Below, piece by piece: positions 50,037 to 58,486 of a stretch of 64,000 nucleotides of DNA (the first letter of the stretch is position 1; the number at the start of each line of letters is the position of its first letter). Both the position numbers and the translations under genes were made by a program. Source of the stretch: Thioclava electrotropha. Its GTDB lineage: Bacteria > Pseudomonadota > Alphaproteobacteria > Rhodobacterales > Rhodobacteraceae. Under the pieces are notes generated by a model. It saw only the letters and a program-made list of their open reading frames with translations. It had not been told where the DNA came from and did no database searches. The stretch lies in NCBI RefSeq assembly GCF_002085925.2, contig NZ_CP053562.1:1344001-1408000 (forward strand). The letters are read 5' to 3'.

Positions 50037-52763
50037 ATGCCCTTCAATAATCTCGTCGCGGTCTGCCTCACCTATGTGATCGTGCTCTTCTCGGTGGCGT
50101 TCGTGGCCGAACGCCGCGCGCAGCGCCGCCGCCTGCGCTTCCTGCGCTCGCCGGTGATCTACACGCTGTCGCTGTCGATCTATTGCACCGCCTGGACCTT
50201 CTACGGCGCGGTCGGCTACGCGGCGCGCTCGGGGCTGGAATTCCTGACGATCTATCTTGGCCCGACGCTGGTCTTCGTCGGCTGGTGGTGGGTGCTGCGC
50301 AAGCTGGTGCGGATCGGGCGCACCCATCGCGTGACCTCTATCGCGGACCTGATTTCCAGCCGCTACGGCAAGTCGAATACGCTGGGCGTCATCGTCACGC
50401 TGATGTCGGTCGCCGCCGCCACGCCCTACATCGCGCTGCAACTGCAATCGGTGACGCTGAGCTTCGGCGTCTTCGCGGCTGGCACGCCCGAGGGCTGGGC
50501 GCTGCCCGACCAAGGGGCGACGGCGCTGTGGATCGCGGGCGGGCTTGCGATCTTCACCATCCTCTTCGGCACCCGCAACCTCGACGCCAACGAGCGGCAC
50601 CACGGCGTCGTCACCGCGATTGCGCTGGAGGCGGTGGTCAAGCTGGTCGCGCTTGTCGCGGTGGGCGTCTTCGTCGTCTGGGGGCTGGGTGGCGGGCCTA
50701 TGGACATGCTCTCGCGGATCGACGCTTCGAAGATCGCGGAATGGGATCTCCATCCGGGACGTTTCGCGGGGCTGACCTTCGTCTCCGCGGCCGCGATCTT
50801 GACCTTGCCGCGCATGTTTCAGGTGCTGGTCGTCGAGAATGTCGACGAGCGGCACCTCGCGACCGCAAGCTGGGCGTTTCCGGCCTATCTGATGCTGATG
50901 AGCCTCTTCGTCGTGCCGATCGCGGTGATGGGGCTGGAGCGGATGCCCGAGGGCGCGAACCCCGATCTGTTCGTGCTGACGTTGCCGCTGTCGGAGGGGC
51001 AGGGGAAGCTGGCGCTGCTGGCCTTCCTCGGCGGGTTTTCCTCGGCCACCTCGATGGTGATCGTCGCCGCGATTGCGCTCGCGACGATGGTCTCGAACCA
51101 TATCGTAACGCCGCTGTGGCTGGCTCTGCGCCGGGAGGGGCCGCGCGCTCAGGGTGATGTGCGTGGGCTGGTTCTGATGTCGCGCCGGGTCTCGATCATC
51201 GCGGTGCTCGCGATGGGCTATGCCTATTACCGGATGTCGGGCGGCTCCGAGGCGCTGGCGGCGATCGGCCTGATCGCCTTCGTGGGCGCGGCTCAAGTGC
51301 TTCCCGCGCTGATTGGCGGCATCTTCTGGCGCGGCGCGACCCATGTGGGGGCGGCGGCGGGGCTGGTGATCGGCTTCGCGCTCTGGGCCTATACGCTCTT
51401 TCTGCCCTCGGTGGGCGATGCCGGGCTGATACCGCAGATTGTTCTGGATCACGGGCTGTTCGGGTTCGAATGGCTGCGCCCGCATGCGCTGTTCGGGATC
51501 GCGGGGCTTGATCCGCTGCTGCATGCGCTGTTCTGGTCGCTGCTGTTCAACACGCTGGCCTTTCTAGTCTTCTCGATGCTGTCCTTCCCCGGCCCGATGG
51601 AGCGGCTGCAGGGCGTGGCCTTCGTCAATATCTACGATCAAAGCCCCGCCGCGCGCTCTTGGGTGCAAGGCGGTGCCGAGGCCGAGGATCTGCTGTCGAT
51701 GTCCCAGCGTATTCTGGGCGCCGAGCCTGCGCAGCATTTCTTTCAGGCGCAGGCGGCGGGGCAGGGCAAGGCCGGGTTCCTGCCCGACACCACGCCCGAT
51801 TTTCTCGCCCGGCTGGAGCGGAAACTGGCGGGCTCGGTCGGGGCGTCGACGGCGCATGCGATGATCGCGCAACTGACCGGGGGCACCTCGGTGTCGATGC
51901 AGGACCTGATCGCCGTGGCGGGCGAGACGGCGGAGGCCAAGGAATACACCGCGCGGCTCGAGGCGAAGTCCGAGGAACTGGCCCGGGTGGCGCGGGCGCT
52001 GCGCGAGGCCAATGACAAGCTGCAGGACCTGTCGGTGCAGAAGGACAGCTTCCTCAGCCAGATCAGCCACGAGCTGCGCACGCCGATGACCTCGATCCGC
52101 GCCTTCTCGGAAATCCTGATGGAGCCAGATCTGCCGGACTCGATGCGCGCGCAATATGCCGAGATCATCCATGAGGAAGCGCGCCGCCTGACGCGTCTGC
52201 TCGACGATCTGCTCGATCTCTCCGTGCTGGAAAACCGCCGCGCGCAGCTCAATGTCTCGGTCGCCAATCTTCACGATCTGATCAATCGCGCGGTGCAATC
52301 GGCCTCCTCGACCCAGCCCGAGCGCGCCTTCCGCATCGAGCGCGATTTCCCGACCGAGCATATGCCGATCTTCACCGATGCCGATCGGCTGGTGCAGGTG
52401 ATGATCAACCTCATCTCGAACGCGCGGAAGTATTGCGATGCCGAGAAGGCGGTGCTGCGGATCGAGGTGAAGCGCCGGGGCAAGCGCGTGCAGATCGACT
52501 TCATCGACAACGGCGCGGGCATTCCGAAGAAGAGCCAGAAGCTGATCTTCGAGAAATTCGCCCGCCTGACCGATCAAAGCCGCGCCGGCAGCGCGGGCCT
52601 CGGCCTCGCGATCTGCCGCGAGATCATGACCAATCTCGGCGGCACGATCGATTACGTGCCCGGGCAGGGCGGGGCCGCATTCCGTATCAGTCTGCCGCTG
52701 AGGCGCAGCGATCAGCACGCGCCCTCCGATCAGCCGCCCGAGAGCGCGGCCCTTTCTCGCTAA
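50037..52763 (+). CDS. Sensor histidine kinase with sodium:solute symporter-like N-terminus
   Basis: A 908-residue hybrid of the CbrA/CrbS type. The first 530 residues are an SSF transporter-like module of about 13 helices (IADLISSRYGKSNTLG; ILTLPRMFQVLVVENVDERH). A STAC-like linker and coiled coil follow, then a HisKA domain with phospho-acceptor His678 (SQISHELRTPMTS) and HATPase boxes (NLISNARKY; DNGAGIPKKSQKLIFEKF; SAGLGLAICREI). Such kinases regulate acetate and amino acid use. It follows the receiver and a small membrane protein closely. Whether the module transports or only senses is unknown. Confidence 0.9.
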   Translation: MPFNNLVAVCLTYVIVLFSVAFVAERRAQRRRLRFLRSPVIYTLSLSIYCTAWTFYGAVGYAARSGLEFLTIYLGPTLVFVGWWWVLRKLVRIGRTHRVTSIADLISSRYGKSNTLGVIVTLMSVAAATPYIALQLQSVTLSFGVFAAGTPEGWALPDQGATALWIAGGLAIFTILFGTRNLDANERHHGVVTAIALEAVVKLVALVAVGVFVVWGLGGGPMDMLSRIDASKIAEWDLHPGRFAGLTFVSAAAILTLPRMFQVLVVENVDERHLATASWAFPAYLMLMSLFVVPIAVMGLERMPEGANPDLFVLTLPLSEGQGKLALLAFLGGFSSATSMVIVAAIALATMVSNHIVTPLWLALRREGPRAQGDVRGLVLMSRRVSIIAVLAMGYAYYRMSGGSEALAAIGLIAFVGAAQVLPALIGGIFWRGATHVGAAAGLVIGFALWAYTLFLPSVGDAGLIPQIVLDHGLFGFEWLRPHALFGIAGLDPLLHALFWSLLFNTLAFLVFSMLSFPGPMERLQGVAFVNIYDQSPAARSWVQGGAEAEDLLSMSQRILGAEPAQHFFQAQAAGQGKAGFLPDTTPDFLARLERKLAGSVGASTAHAMIAQLTGGTSVSMQDLIAVAGETAEAKEYTARLEAKSEELARVARALREANDKLQDLSVQKDSFLSQISHELRTPMTSIRAFSEILMEPDLPDSMRAQYAEIIHEEARRLTRLLDDLLDLSVLENRRAQLNVSVANLHDLINRAVQSASSTQPERAFRIERDFPTEHMPIFTDADRLVQVMINLISNARKYCDAEKAVLRIEVKRRGKRVQIDFIDNGAGIPKKSQKLIFEKFARLTDQSRAGSAGLGLAICREIMTNLGGTIDYVPGQGGAAFRISLPLRRSDQHAPSDQPPESAALSR

Positions 52764-52844
52764 GCCGCGAAACTCGGGGCATTTTCAACGTTTTGTAAAC
52801 CTCGATCTGCCAAAGCTGAGCCATGAGACCCCGAAGGCGGGTGG

Positions 52845-54077
52845 ATGGAGGCCATGGTTCACGAGCGCGAGACATCGGTGCTGCGGCGTAAGACCGAGGC
52901 GGCGAAGGCGGTTGCGGGCGCGGCCCCGATTACGCCTGCGCGCGCGATCACGCTCGCGCTGTCCAAGGTCGCGCAGGATATGCTCGAACTGCCGCTGCAG
53001 GTCGCCTCGATCGAGGAGGCGACGCGGTCACTCGCCGATCTGCCCGAGATGCTCGAAGATCTGTCGCTGCTTGCGATGATCGAAGGGCCGGGGGAGGCGC
53101 TTGGCGTGCTAGCCTTGCCGCCTGCCACCTTGGCCACGCTGATCGAGATGCAGACGATGGGGCGGTTCGGCAAGACCATGCCTGCTCCGCGCAAACCCAC
53201 CCGGATCGATGCCGCCATCGCCGCCGATTTCGTCGATGCGGTGCTGGCCGAGATCGAGGAGGGTTTGATCAGTGACCCGGCGATTTCCTGGGCTGGGGGC
53301 TTCCGTTTCGCCTCGCATCTCGACGATCCCCGGCCGCTTGGTCTACTGCTGGAAGATGTCAGCTACCGCGTCTGGACGGCGCAGCTTGGCTTCGGCACTG
53401 GGGGCGAACGCAGCGGCGGCTTCCTTTGGGCGGTTCCGCGCGAAGGGCGGGGCGCCGCGATGCGCCGCACGGCGTCTGCGGCGGCCGAGAATGTGGTGGG
53501 CGGTGCGGGGCCGCAGGCGGAAAGCTTCATCCCCGAAGACCCCGCGCGGGACTGGTCCGACACGTTCGAACGCTCCATTTTGGCGGCCTCCGCGCAGCTC
53601 GAAGCGGTCCTGCACCGCGTCACGCTGCCGCTTTCTGCCGTGCTGACACTGCGCCCCGGCACCGAGATCCCGATCCCGGAGGACGCGTTGGAGAAAATCA
53701 CGCTCGAGGCGCAGGGACGGCGCAAGCTCTCGCTCGCCCGTCTCGGCCAGAGCCACGGGCTACGTGCGCTGCGCCTGCGCGAGGAAGACGAGGCGGCAAA
53801 TGGCGTTGGCCGGGGGGCGGACGTTTTCGATGCCGGGGCGCCGCCCTATGCGGAGGCCCCGACGCTCGACGCGGTGCCGGGCCTGTCCAGCCTCGGCGAC
53901 CCGCTCGATCCGGCCTATAATCCGGAGGAGGGCGTCGATGCCGCCCAGGCGCCCGAGCCGCGCGGGTTGGACGGGCTTGAGCCCGACATGGATTTTGGCG
54001 AGCCACTCGATCTTGATGCGCTCTCCTCGACGGAAGACGACGCGCTGCCGCCGCTCAAGATCCAATCGGGCATGTGA
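52845..54077 (+). CDS. FliM/FliN (SpoA-domain) family protein, orphan
   Basis: A 410-residue protein. The N-terminal two thirds resemble a FliM-like middle region, and a SpoA (FliN/FliM C-terminal) domain lies at about 245-325 (LHRVTLPLSAVLTLRPGTEIPIPEDALEKITLEAQGRRKLSLARLG). The last 85 residues are acidic and disordered. The ATG at 52845 is preferred; one at 52854 is possible. No other flagellar or secretion gene is near. It may be a motor switch accessory in Rhodobacterales. Confidence 0.75.
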   Translation: MEAMVHERETSVLRRKTEAAKAVAGAAPITPARAITLALSKVAQDMLELPLQVASIEEATRSLADLPEMLEDLSLLAMIEGPGEALGVLALPPATLATLIEMQTMGRFGKTMPAPRKPTRIDAAIAADFVDAVLAEIEEGLISDPAISWAGGFRFASHLDDPRPLGLLLEDVSYRVWTAQLGFGTGGERSGGFLWAVPREGRGAAMRRTASAAAENVVGGAGPQAESFIPEDPARDWSDTFERSILAASAQLEAVLHRVTLPLSAVLTLRPGTEIPIPEDALEKITLEAQGRRKLSLARLGQSHGLRALRLREEDEAANGVGRGADVFDAGAPPYAEAPTLDAVPGLSSLGDPLDPAYNPEEGVDAAQAPEPRGLDGLEPDMDFGEPLDLDALSSTEDDALPPLKIQSGM

Positions 54078-54123
54078 TCGCACCCCAGCCCAAGGGAGCG
54101 CGAATGCGGTCTGCGGCGGCGGC

Positions 54124-54624
54124 TTATGCGCCGCGCGTCGCCGAGGTCGCGGGCGTCTCTTTGGTCCCGTTCTCGCAGGGCGGCACTTCCAGCGTGCTGC
54201 GATCCAACAGGCTCAGCCACGCTTTCGCCCGCGGTGCGAGCGCCATCCCGACCCCCATGGCGATCAGGAACAGCCAGCCTTCCCAGCCATTGAAGGACAG
54301 CGAGCCCATCGCGGGGCCGGGGCACAGCCCCGCAAGGCCCCAACCCGCGCCGAACAGAAGCGAGCCGAGCACGAGATTGCGGTCCACGAGCCTCGGAAAT
54401 GGCCCCGGCATCGGCGAGCCCAGCATCGAGGTTTCGCGGCGCTTCGCGAAGATCCAGACGAAGAACATCACGCTCACCGCGCCGCCCATCACGAAGGCCA
54501 GCGTCGGATCCCAATCGCCGAATACGTCGAGCCAGCCTTGCACCTTTTTCGTGTCGACCATGCCCGCCACGAGAAGCCCCGCGCCGAACAGCCCTCCCGA
54601 GAGGAATGCGAAGAAATTGCGCAT
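54124..54624 (-). CDS. YeeE/YedE family membrane protein, second subunit (DUF6691 type)
   Basis: A 166-residue membrane protein with about four helices, starting MRNFFAFLSGGLFGAGLLVAGM and containing GAGWGLAGLCPGPAMGSLSFNG with a conserved Cys. Its start overlaps the preceding gene by one base (TGATG). It forms the C-terminal half of a split YeeE/YedE transporter, a family that moves thiosulfate or other sulfur compounds. A Cys/Pro-containing tail follows the last helix. Confidence 0.86.
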   Translation of the reverse strand: MRNFFAFLSGGLFGAGLLVAGMVDTKKVQGWLDVFGDWDPTLAFVMGGAVSVMFFVWIFAKRRETSMLGSPMPGPFPRLVDRNLVLGSLLFGAGWGLAGLCPGPAMGSLSFNGWEGWLFLIAMGVGMALAPRAKAWLSLLDRSTLEVPPCENGTKETPATSATRGA

Positions 54625-55049
54625 CAGATCACTCCCAGAAAATGCCGGAAGATCACGAGGACCAGCGCACCGCCGAGCAGGTAGAAGGCGGTGGCGACGA
54701 TCCCGCGCAGCGAAAATCGCGAGATGCCGCAGACGCCATGGCCCGAGGTGCAGCCATTCGCGATCCGCGTGCCCAGGCCCACCATCAGGCCTGCGGCTAC
54801 GATCACCCAGACTGAACTGGTCATATGGGTGTCGACTGTTGTGTAAAGCGGCACGAGAAGCGGTGGCACCGCGATCAGCCCGCCGAGGAAGGCCACGCGC
54901 TCGGACACGGTCTCGCGGCCCGAGCCGTCGACCAGCCCGCCGATAATGCCGCTTGCGCCCATGATCCGTCCGTTGACCAGCAGAAACAGGCCCGCGCCCG
55001 CGCCAATCATCAGGCCTCCGACGAGGCCCCAAATCCAATCTTGATGCAT
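54624..55049 (-). CDS. YeeE/YedE family membrane protein, first subunit
   Basis: A 141-residue membrane protein with about four helices. It carries the sulfur-transport signature NGCTSGHGVCGISR, whose Cys pair is essential in TsuA-type thiosulfate transporters. GGGAGAG precedes the ATG. It is coupled to the second subunit and divergent from the DksA-like gene. No rhodanese or persulfide dioxygenase lies adjacent. Confidence 0.88.
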   Translation of the reverse strand: MHQDWIWGLVGGLMIGAGAGLFLLVNGRIMGASGIIGGLVDGSGRETVSERVAFLGGLIAVPPLLVPLYTTVDTHMTSSVWVIVAAGLMVGLGTRIANGCTSGHGVCGISRFSLRGIVATAFYLLGGALVLVIFRHFLGVI

Positions 55050-55177
55050 GAGCTCTCCCTGTGCTCAATTGCGTGTCGAACGGGCTCTCCCGGACCCGTC
55101 AGAGTTGTAATGCTAGACCTCACGCCCGTGAGAGTGCAAGCAATTTGATATCTGCATATGTGCGTGAGTGCGACCGG

Positions 55178-55191
55178 TTGATTTGCGTCAA
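55178..55191. promoter_or_regulatory. FnrL-like box
   Basis: TTGAT-TTGC-GTCAA matches the FNR/FnrL consensus TTGAT-N4-ATCAA at 9 of 10 positions. It lies 52 bases before the DksA-like start and about 130 bases before the divergent YeeE/YedE start, so it could place either gene under oxygen control. Confidence 0.55.
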
Positions 55192-55243
55192 GGCGGATAA
55201 ATGCTTGCCTGTTTAGGTGGTTGTATCGATCAAGGAGGACAGG

Positions 55244-55582
55244 ATGAAGTCGATTGAAACGCGCAAGAGCGAACTCGAAACCCGCCGGGCGCAACTCTCG
55301 GAGCGGATGGCGCAGGTCGAATCCGAGCTTGAGAGCCACGAAGAAAAAGATTGGGACGACGCCGCGATCGAGCATGAGAGCGACGAGGTTCTCGAAGACC
55401 TCGGCCAGTCGGCGCAGTCCGAGATTCGCGCGATCGACGCGGCCTTGGCCCGGATCGAGGCGGACGAATACGGCTATTGCGTCACCTGCGGTGAGCGTAT
55501 CGACGAGGCGCGGCTCGATCTGCTGCCCGCAACGCCGTTTTGCCGGGCGCATGCACCGGGCGCGAAGGCGACCCGCCAGTAA
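55244..55582 (+). CDS. DksA/TraR family protein, short form with C3H zinc site
   Basis: A 112-residue protein; the start follows AGGAGGACAGG. A coiled-coil hairpin (about 5-72) has the tip DWDDAA at 36-41, fitting the DxxDxA motif used by DksA at the RNA polymerase secondary channel. The zinc finger is CVTC (Cys79, Cys82) with FCRAH (Cys100, His103): the fourth Cys ligand is replaced by His. It is shorter than DksA (about 150). It probably modulates transcription, perhaps under low oxygen given the FnrL-like box. Confidence 0.85.
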   Translation: MKSIETRKSELETRRAQLSERMAQVESELESHEEKDWDDAAIEHESDEVLEDLGQSAQSEIRAIDAALARIEADEYGYCVTCGERIDEARLDLLPATPFCRAHAPGAKATRQ

Positions 55583-55606
55583 CCTCTGGCCTATCGTTTC
55601 AAAGGG

Positions 55607-55630
55607 GCAGGGGCAGTCGTTTGCCCCTGC
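55607..55630. repeat. Hairpin after the DksA-like gene
   Basis: A perfect 9-bp inverted repeat, GCAGGGGCA (55607-55615) with TGCCCCTGC (55622-55630), 25 bases after the DksA-like stop. No direct T run follows, so it is a possible but imperfect terminator. Confidence 0.4.
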
Positions 55631-55737
55631 GCGCCTCCCTCGGGGTTGCGCGATTTCCCTTTTGTTTTGAACCTGCTTCGCTTTAAACTTCGCGCGGCGG
55701 TGGCTCGCACGGAATGCCCCGCCACAAGTGGGGGACG

Positions 55738-57735
55738 ATGGCGAACCGGGTGAAATTTCGCACACAGGACGGGCTGGCCTGGCTGACGCTCGCGGCGCTT
55801 GACGATCAGGGCGCGCGGGCCGGTATCACGGCCCAGATGCGCCGCGCGATCGGCGGCGTGCTCGACCGGGTCGAAGGCGACGCGAGCCTGCGCGGTCTGG
55901 TCCTGCAGGGCGGGGCTTCGGGCTGGCCCTGCGCGCCCGATCCGCTGGAAGATTTCGACGCGATCACGCCGCGCCCGGCGAAGGGCGAAGAGGTGCCGAG
56001 CCTGTCGGAGCTTTGCCGACGACTCGGGGCGCTCGACCTGCCGGTGCTTGCGCGGCTCTCCGGGCGGATCGCGGGCGGCTCGATGGCGCTGGCGCAGGCC
56101 GCCGATCTGCGCATCGCCGATCCCGATACCTGTTTCGCCGCACCGGAATTCGCGCTTGGCGGTTTCGTCGGGGCAGGCGGCCTCGTGCGGCTCGCGCGGC
56201 GGATCGGCGGCGCGCGGGCGCTTGCGATTGTTGCCGCCGGTGAGGAGGTCGAGGCCGAGCCCGCCCGGGGACAGGGCCAATGCGATCTTGTGCTGGGCGC
56301 GACCGATCGCAGCCAGATTGCCGCCGCTCTCGATATGCTGATCGCCGAGGGTGTACCGCGCACCGATACCGCGCTCGACGATCCCGCAACCTATCTCAAC
56401 GATCTCGCGCCGCTGCGGGCACAGCTGGGAAAGGGCGCGCTTGCGCCGGTCGGCGCGCGCCTGTTCGAAGTGGTCGAAGGCGCGCTGTTGCTGCCGCTCG
56501 ACGAGGCGCTCGATGTCGAGGCGGTCGCCTTGCAGGAATTGCTCGAGGCGCCGCTGTCACAGGCGTTGCGCCACGCCGCACGGGCCACGCGCCGCGCCGC
56601 GCATCTGCCCGGCGAGGGCACGCCTACCGCGCCCGCGCCGCTGCGCATCGGCCTTTGGGATCAGCCCGCCGCGATGGCCGGAGGCTTGCTTGCCGCCGGG
56701 CACGAAGTCGTGTTCGGCGCAAGCGACCCCGCCGCGATCGAGACGGCTTTTGCCGATATCGCGCGCAAGCAGGAGATCGCGGTGCAGTCCGGCGCTCTGT
56801 CACCCGACATTCGCGAGGCCGATTGGGCGCGGCTTGGCGCGGCGATGACCCGCGAGGGGCTGTCGGGCTCGGATGCGCTGATCGCCTCGGGCAAAGGAAA
56901 TTTCCCGCCCGCGCCGCTGAGCGCGCGCAACGCCGATGATCTGGCTGACGGCGCGGAGGACTTCGGGCTGCGCTGCACCGGCGATCTGTGTGAGCTCGTG
57001 CCGCCCGAGGGCGCGCTGCCTGCCGATCTCTACGCGATGGCTGGGCTGCTCCGGCAGGGTGGGGCGCAGGTATTGCGCAGTGGCCCGGGCGCGGGCGGCA
57101 TCGCCGATCATCTGCGCGTCGCCTATATCGCCGCGGCAGAGCGCGCGGTGCTGGCTGGGGCTTCGGTCGCGCAGGTCGATGCGGCGGTCCGCGAGGCAGG
57201 CGGCACGCGCCCGCCGCTGGAACTGGCCGACCGGTTGGGCGTCGACGCCGTGCTGGAGGATTTCGTGCGGCTGCATCGTCCGTTCGGCCCGCTTCTGAGC
57301 TTGCTCGCGCTCGATGCCGCGGCGACCGGCGCGCGGCGACAGGGCTTTTACGATTGGTCCGAGGGCACGCCGCGCCCGGTGCCCGATCAGGCCGAGGCGC
57401 TGGCGGCTTTGCGCGACGAGGCCGGGATCGTGCCGCGCCGTCTGTCTAATGCGCACATCCGCGCCCGGATTCTGGCCGAGCTTGCCAATTGCGGCGCGGG
57501 GCTCTTGCAGCACGCGCAGGCGCATCGGGCGGGCGATATCGACGTCGCGGCGCTCCATGTGCTGGGCTTTGCACCGCAGATGGGTGGCGTGATGTTCGCC
57601 GCCGACCGCGCGGGCCTTCTTGGGACGCGAAAGCTGCTGCGCGAGCTGGCCGAAGAGGGCGCGCCCGAGCCGGTCACGCTCTGGGATGTGTTGATCCGCA
57701 ACGGGAAATGCTTCGCCGATCTCGACGACGCCTGA
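55738..57735 (+). CDS. FadB-like crotonase/hydroxyacyl-CoA dehydrogenase homologue, apparently degenerate
   Basis: A 665-residue protein; the start follows GGGGGACG. It has the FadB/FadJ layout: an N-terminal crotonase domain (about 1-185), a dehydrogenase-like middle and C-terminal repeats. Key residues are missing. The hydratase Glu of GGGCE is Ala117 in IAGGSMALA; only the second Glu (Glu137, APEF) remains. The NAD-binding GxGxxG is absent in the IGLWDQPAAMAGG region (about 304-316), and the HFFNP catalytic His block is replaced by RCTGDL. No thiolase is adjacent. Either a pseudoenzyme or a protein with a different reaction. Confidence 0.78.
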   Translation: MANRVKFRTQDGLAWLTLAALDDQGARAGITAQMRRAIGGVLDRVEGDASLRGLVLQGGASGWPCAPDPLEDFDAITPRPAKGEEVPSLSELCRRLGALDLPVLARLSGRIAGGSMALAQAADLRIADPDTCFAAPEFALGGFVGAGGLVRLARRIGGARALAIVAAGEEVEAEPARGQGQCDLVLGATDRSQIAAALDMLIAEGVPRTDTALDDPATYLNDLAPLRAQLGKGALAPVGARLFEVVEGALLLPLDEALDVEAVALQELLEAPLSQALRHAARATRRAAHLPGEGTPTAPAPLRIGLWDQPAAMAGGLLAAGHEVVFGASDPAAIETAFADIARKQEIAVQSGALSPDIREADWARLGAAMTREGLSGSDALIASGKGNFPPAPLSARNADDLADGAEDFGLRCTGDLCELVPPEGALPADLYAMAGLLRQGGAQVLRSGPGAGGIADHLRVAYIAAAERAVLAGASVAQVDAAVREAGGTRPPLELADRLGVDAVLEDFVRLHRPFGPLLSLLALDAAATGARRQGFYDWSEGTPRPVPDQAEALAALRDEAGIVPRRLSNAHIRARILAELANCGAGLLQHAQAHRAGDIDVAALHVLGFAPQMGGVMFAADRAGLLGTRKLLRELAEEGAPEPVTLWDVLIRNGKCFADLDDA

Positions 57736-57764
57736 GGGGCGTGGGTGTTGGGGGCAGGGCCGCC

Positions 57765-57980
57765 TCAGCCGAGGAAGATGCCCAGCACCACCATCATCAG
57801 CCCGATCACCGACACGAACAGCGCGCCCATATTGATCGCGATGATCTTTTGCAGCCGTGCGCGCAGCTCTTCATCGGGCAGGCCGGCGCGTTTGGCGTTG
57901 GCCACTTTGACGATGCAATACAGGATGCCGAACAGCCCGATCACCGAGACGACGGCCCCTGCCCAGATCAGATTTTCCAT
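57765..57980 (-). CDS. Small two-helix membrane protein
   Basis: A 71-residue protein with helices at about 4-27 and 50-70 separated by a charged loop (ANAKRAGLPDEELRARLQK). GGAGG precedes the ATG. It is convergent with the FadB-like gene, 29 bases away. No family recognised. The 206 bases upstream, to the gapR start, hold only a candidate gapR promoter. Confidence 0.75.
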   Translation of the reverse strand: MENLIWAGAVVSVIGLFGILYCIVKVANAKRAGLPDEELRARLQKIIAINMGALFVSVIGLMMVVLGIFLG

Positions 57981-58122
57981 TGCGGCCTCCGAAAGTTGCG
58001 CGCGCCTGCCTAGCCCGTCGCGGGGGGTATGGCAAGAAAAACGCAGGCGCCCGTGATCTTGCGGGAATAAGCGGGAGGGGCGGGTGCCCTTCCATAACCC
58101 GCCGATCCGCGCGCGCCGCCTC

Positions 58123-58151
58123 TTGATGCGCGCAGACGCTCGGGCTAGTCA
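58123..58151 (+). promoter_or_regulatory. Candidate gapR promoter
   Basis: TTGATG (58123-58128) and TAGTCA (58146-58151) are separated by 17 bases and lie 36 bases before the gapR start codon. The -10 element is weak. The pair resembles other -35/-10 pairs in this window. Confidence 0.4.
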
Positions 58152-58186
58152 GAGCGCCGACCCCCGTTCGCAAGCAGGAGAGGCCC

Positions 58187-58438
58187 ATGCCCAACGATGC
58201 CGCCTACAATGTCACCGCCGATGAGCTGCGCCAGTTTGTCGAGCAGTTCGAGAGCCTCGAAGCCGAGAAGAAAGACATCGCCGAGCAGCAGAAGGACATC
58301 ATGTCCGAGGCCAAGGCCCGCGGCTACGACACCAAGGTGTTGAAGAAGATCGTCGCCCTGCGCAAACGCGACAAGGATGACGTGGCCGAGGAAGAGGCGA
58401 TTCTCGACCTCTACAAATCCGCGCTGGGGATGGGCTGA
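58187..58438 (+). CDS. gapR: GapR-type nucleoid-associated protein (DUF2312)
   Basis: An 83-residue protein matching the alphaproteobacterial GapR family: a heptad-like helix (LRQFVEQFESLEAEKKDIAEQQKDIMSEAKARGYDTKVLKKIVALRKRD) and an acidic end EEEAILDLYKSALG. In Caulobacter GapR clamps overtwisted DNA ahead of replication and transcription and is needed for chromosome segregation. It is monocistronic here. AGGAGAGG precedes the ATG. Confidence 0.93.
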   Translation: MPNDAAYNVTADELRQFVEQFESLEAEKKDIAEQQKDIMSEAKARGYDTKVLKKIVALRKRDKDDVAEEEAILDLYKSALGMG

Positions 58439-58447
58439 GCGCCATTG

Positions 58448-58471
58448 CGCGCCGGACGATCATCCGGCGCG
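58448..58471. terminator. Hairpin between convergent genes (possible terminator)
   Basis: A perfect 9-bp stem, CGCGCCGGA (58448-58456) with TCCGGCGCG (58463-58471) and a 6-base loop, fills the 48-base gap between gapR and the convergent gene. No T run on either side; assignment as terminator rests on position. Confidence 0.45.
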
Positions 58472-58486
58472 AACCGCGCCCTTTGC

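Noticed and set aside
49935..51524. Long minus-strand ORF (529 codons) opposite the sensor kinase
   Set aside because: Composition is Arg/Gln/Asp-rich low complexity; the opposite strand encodes a well-conserved SSF kinase.
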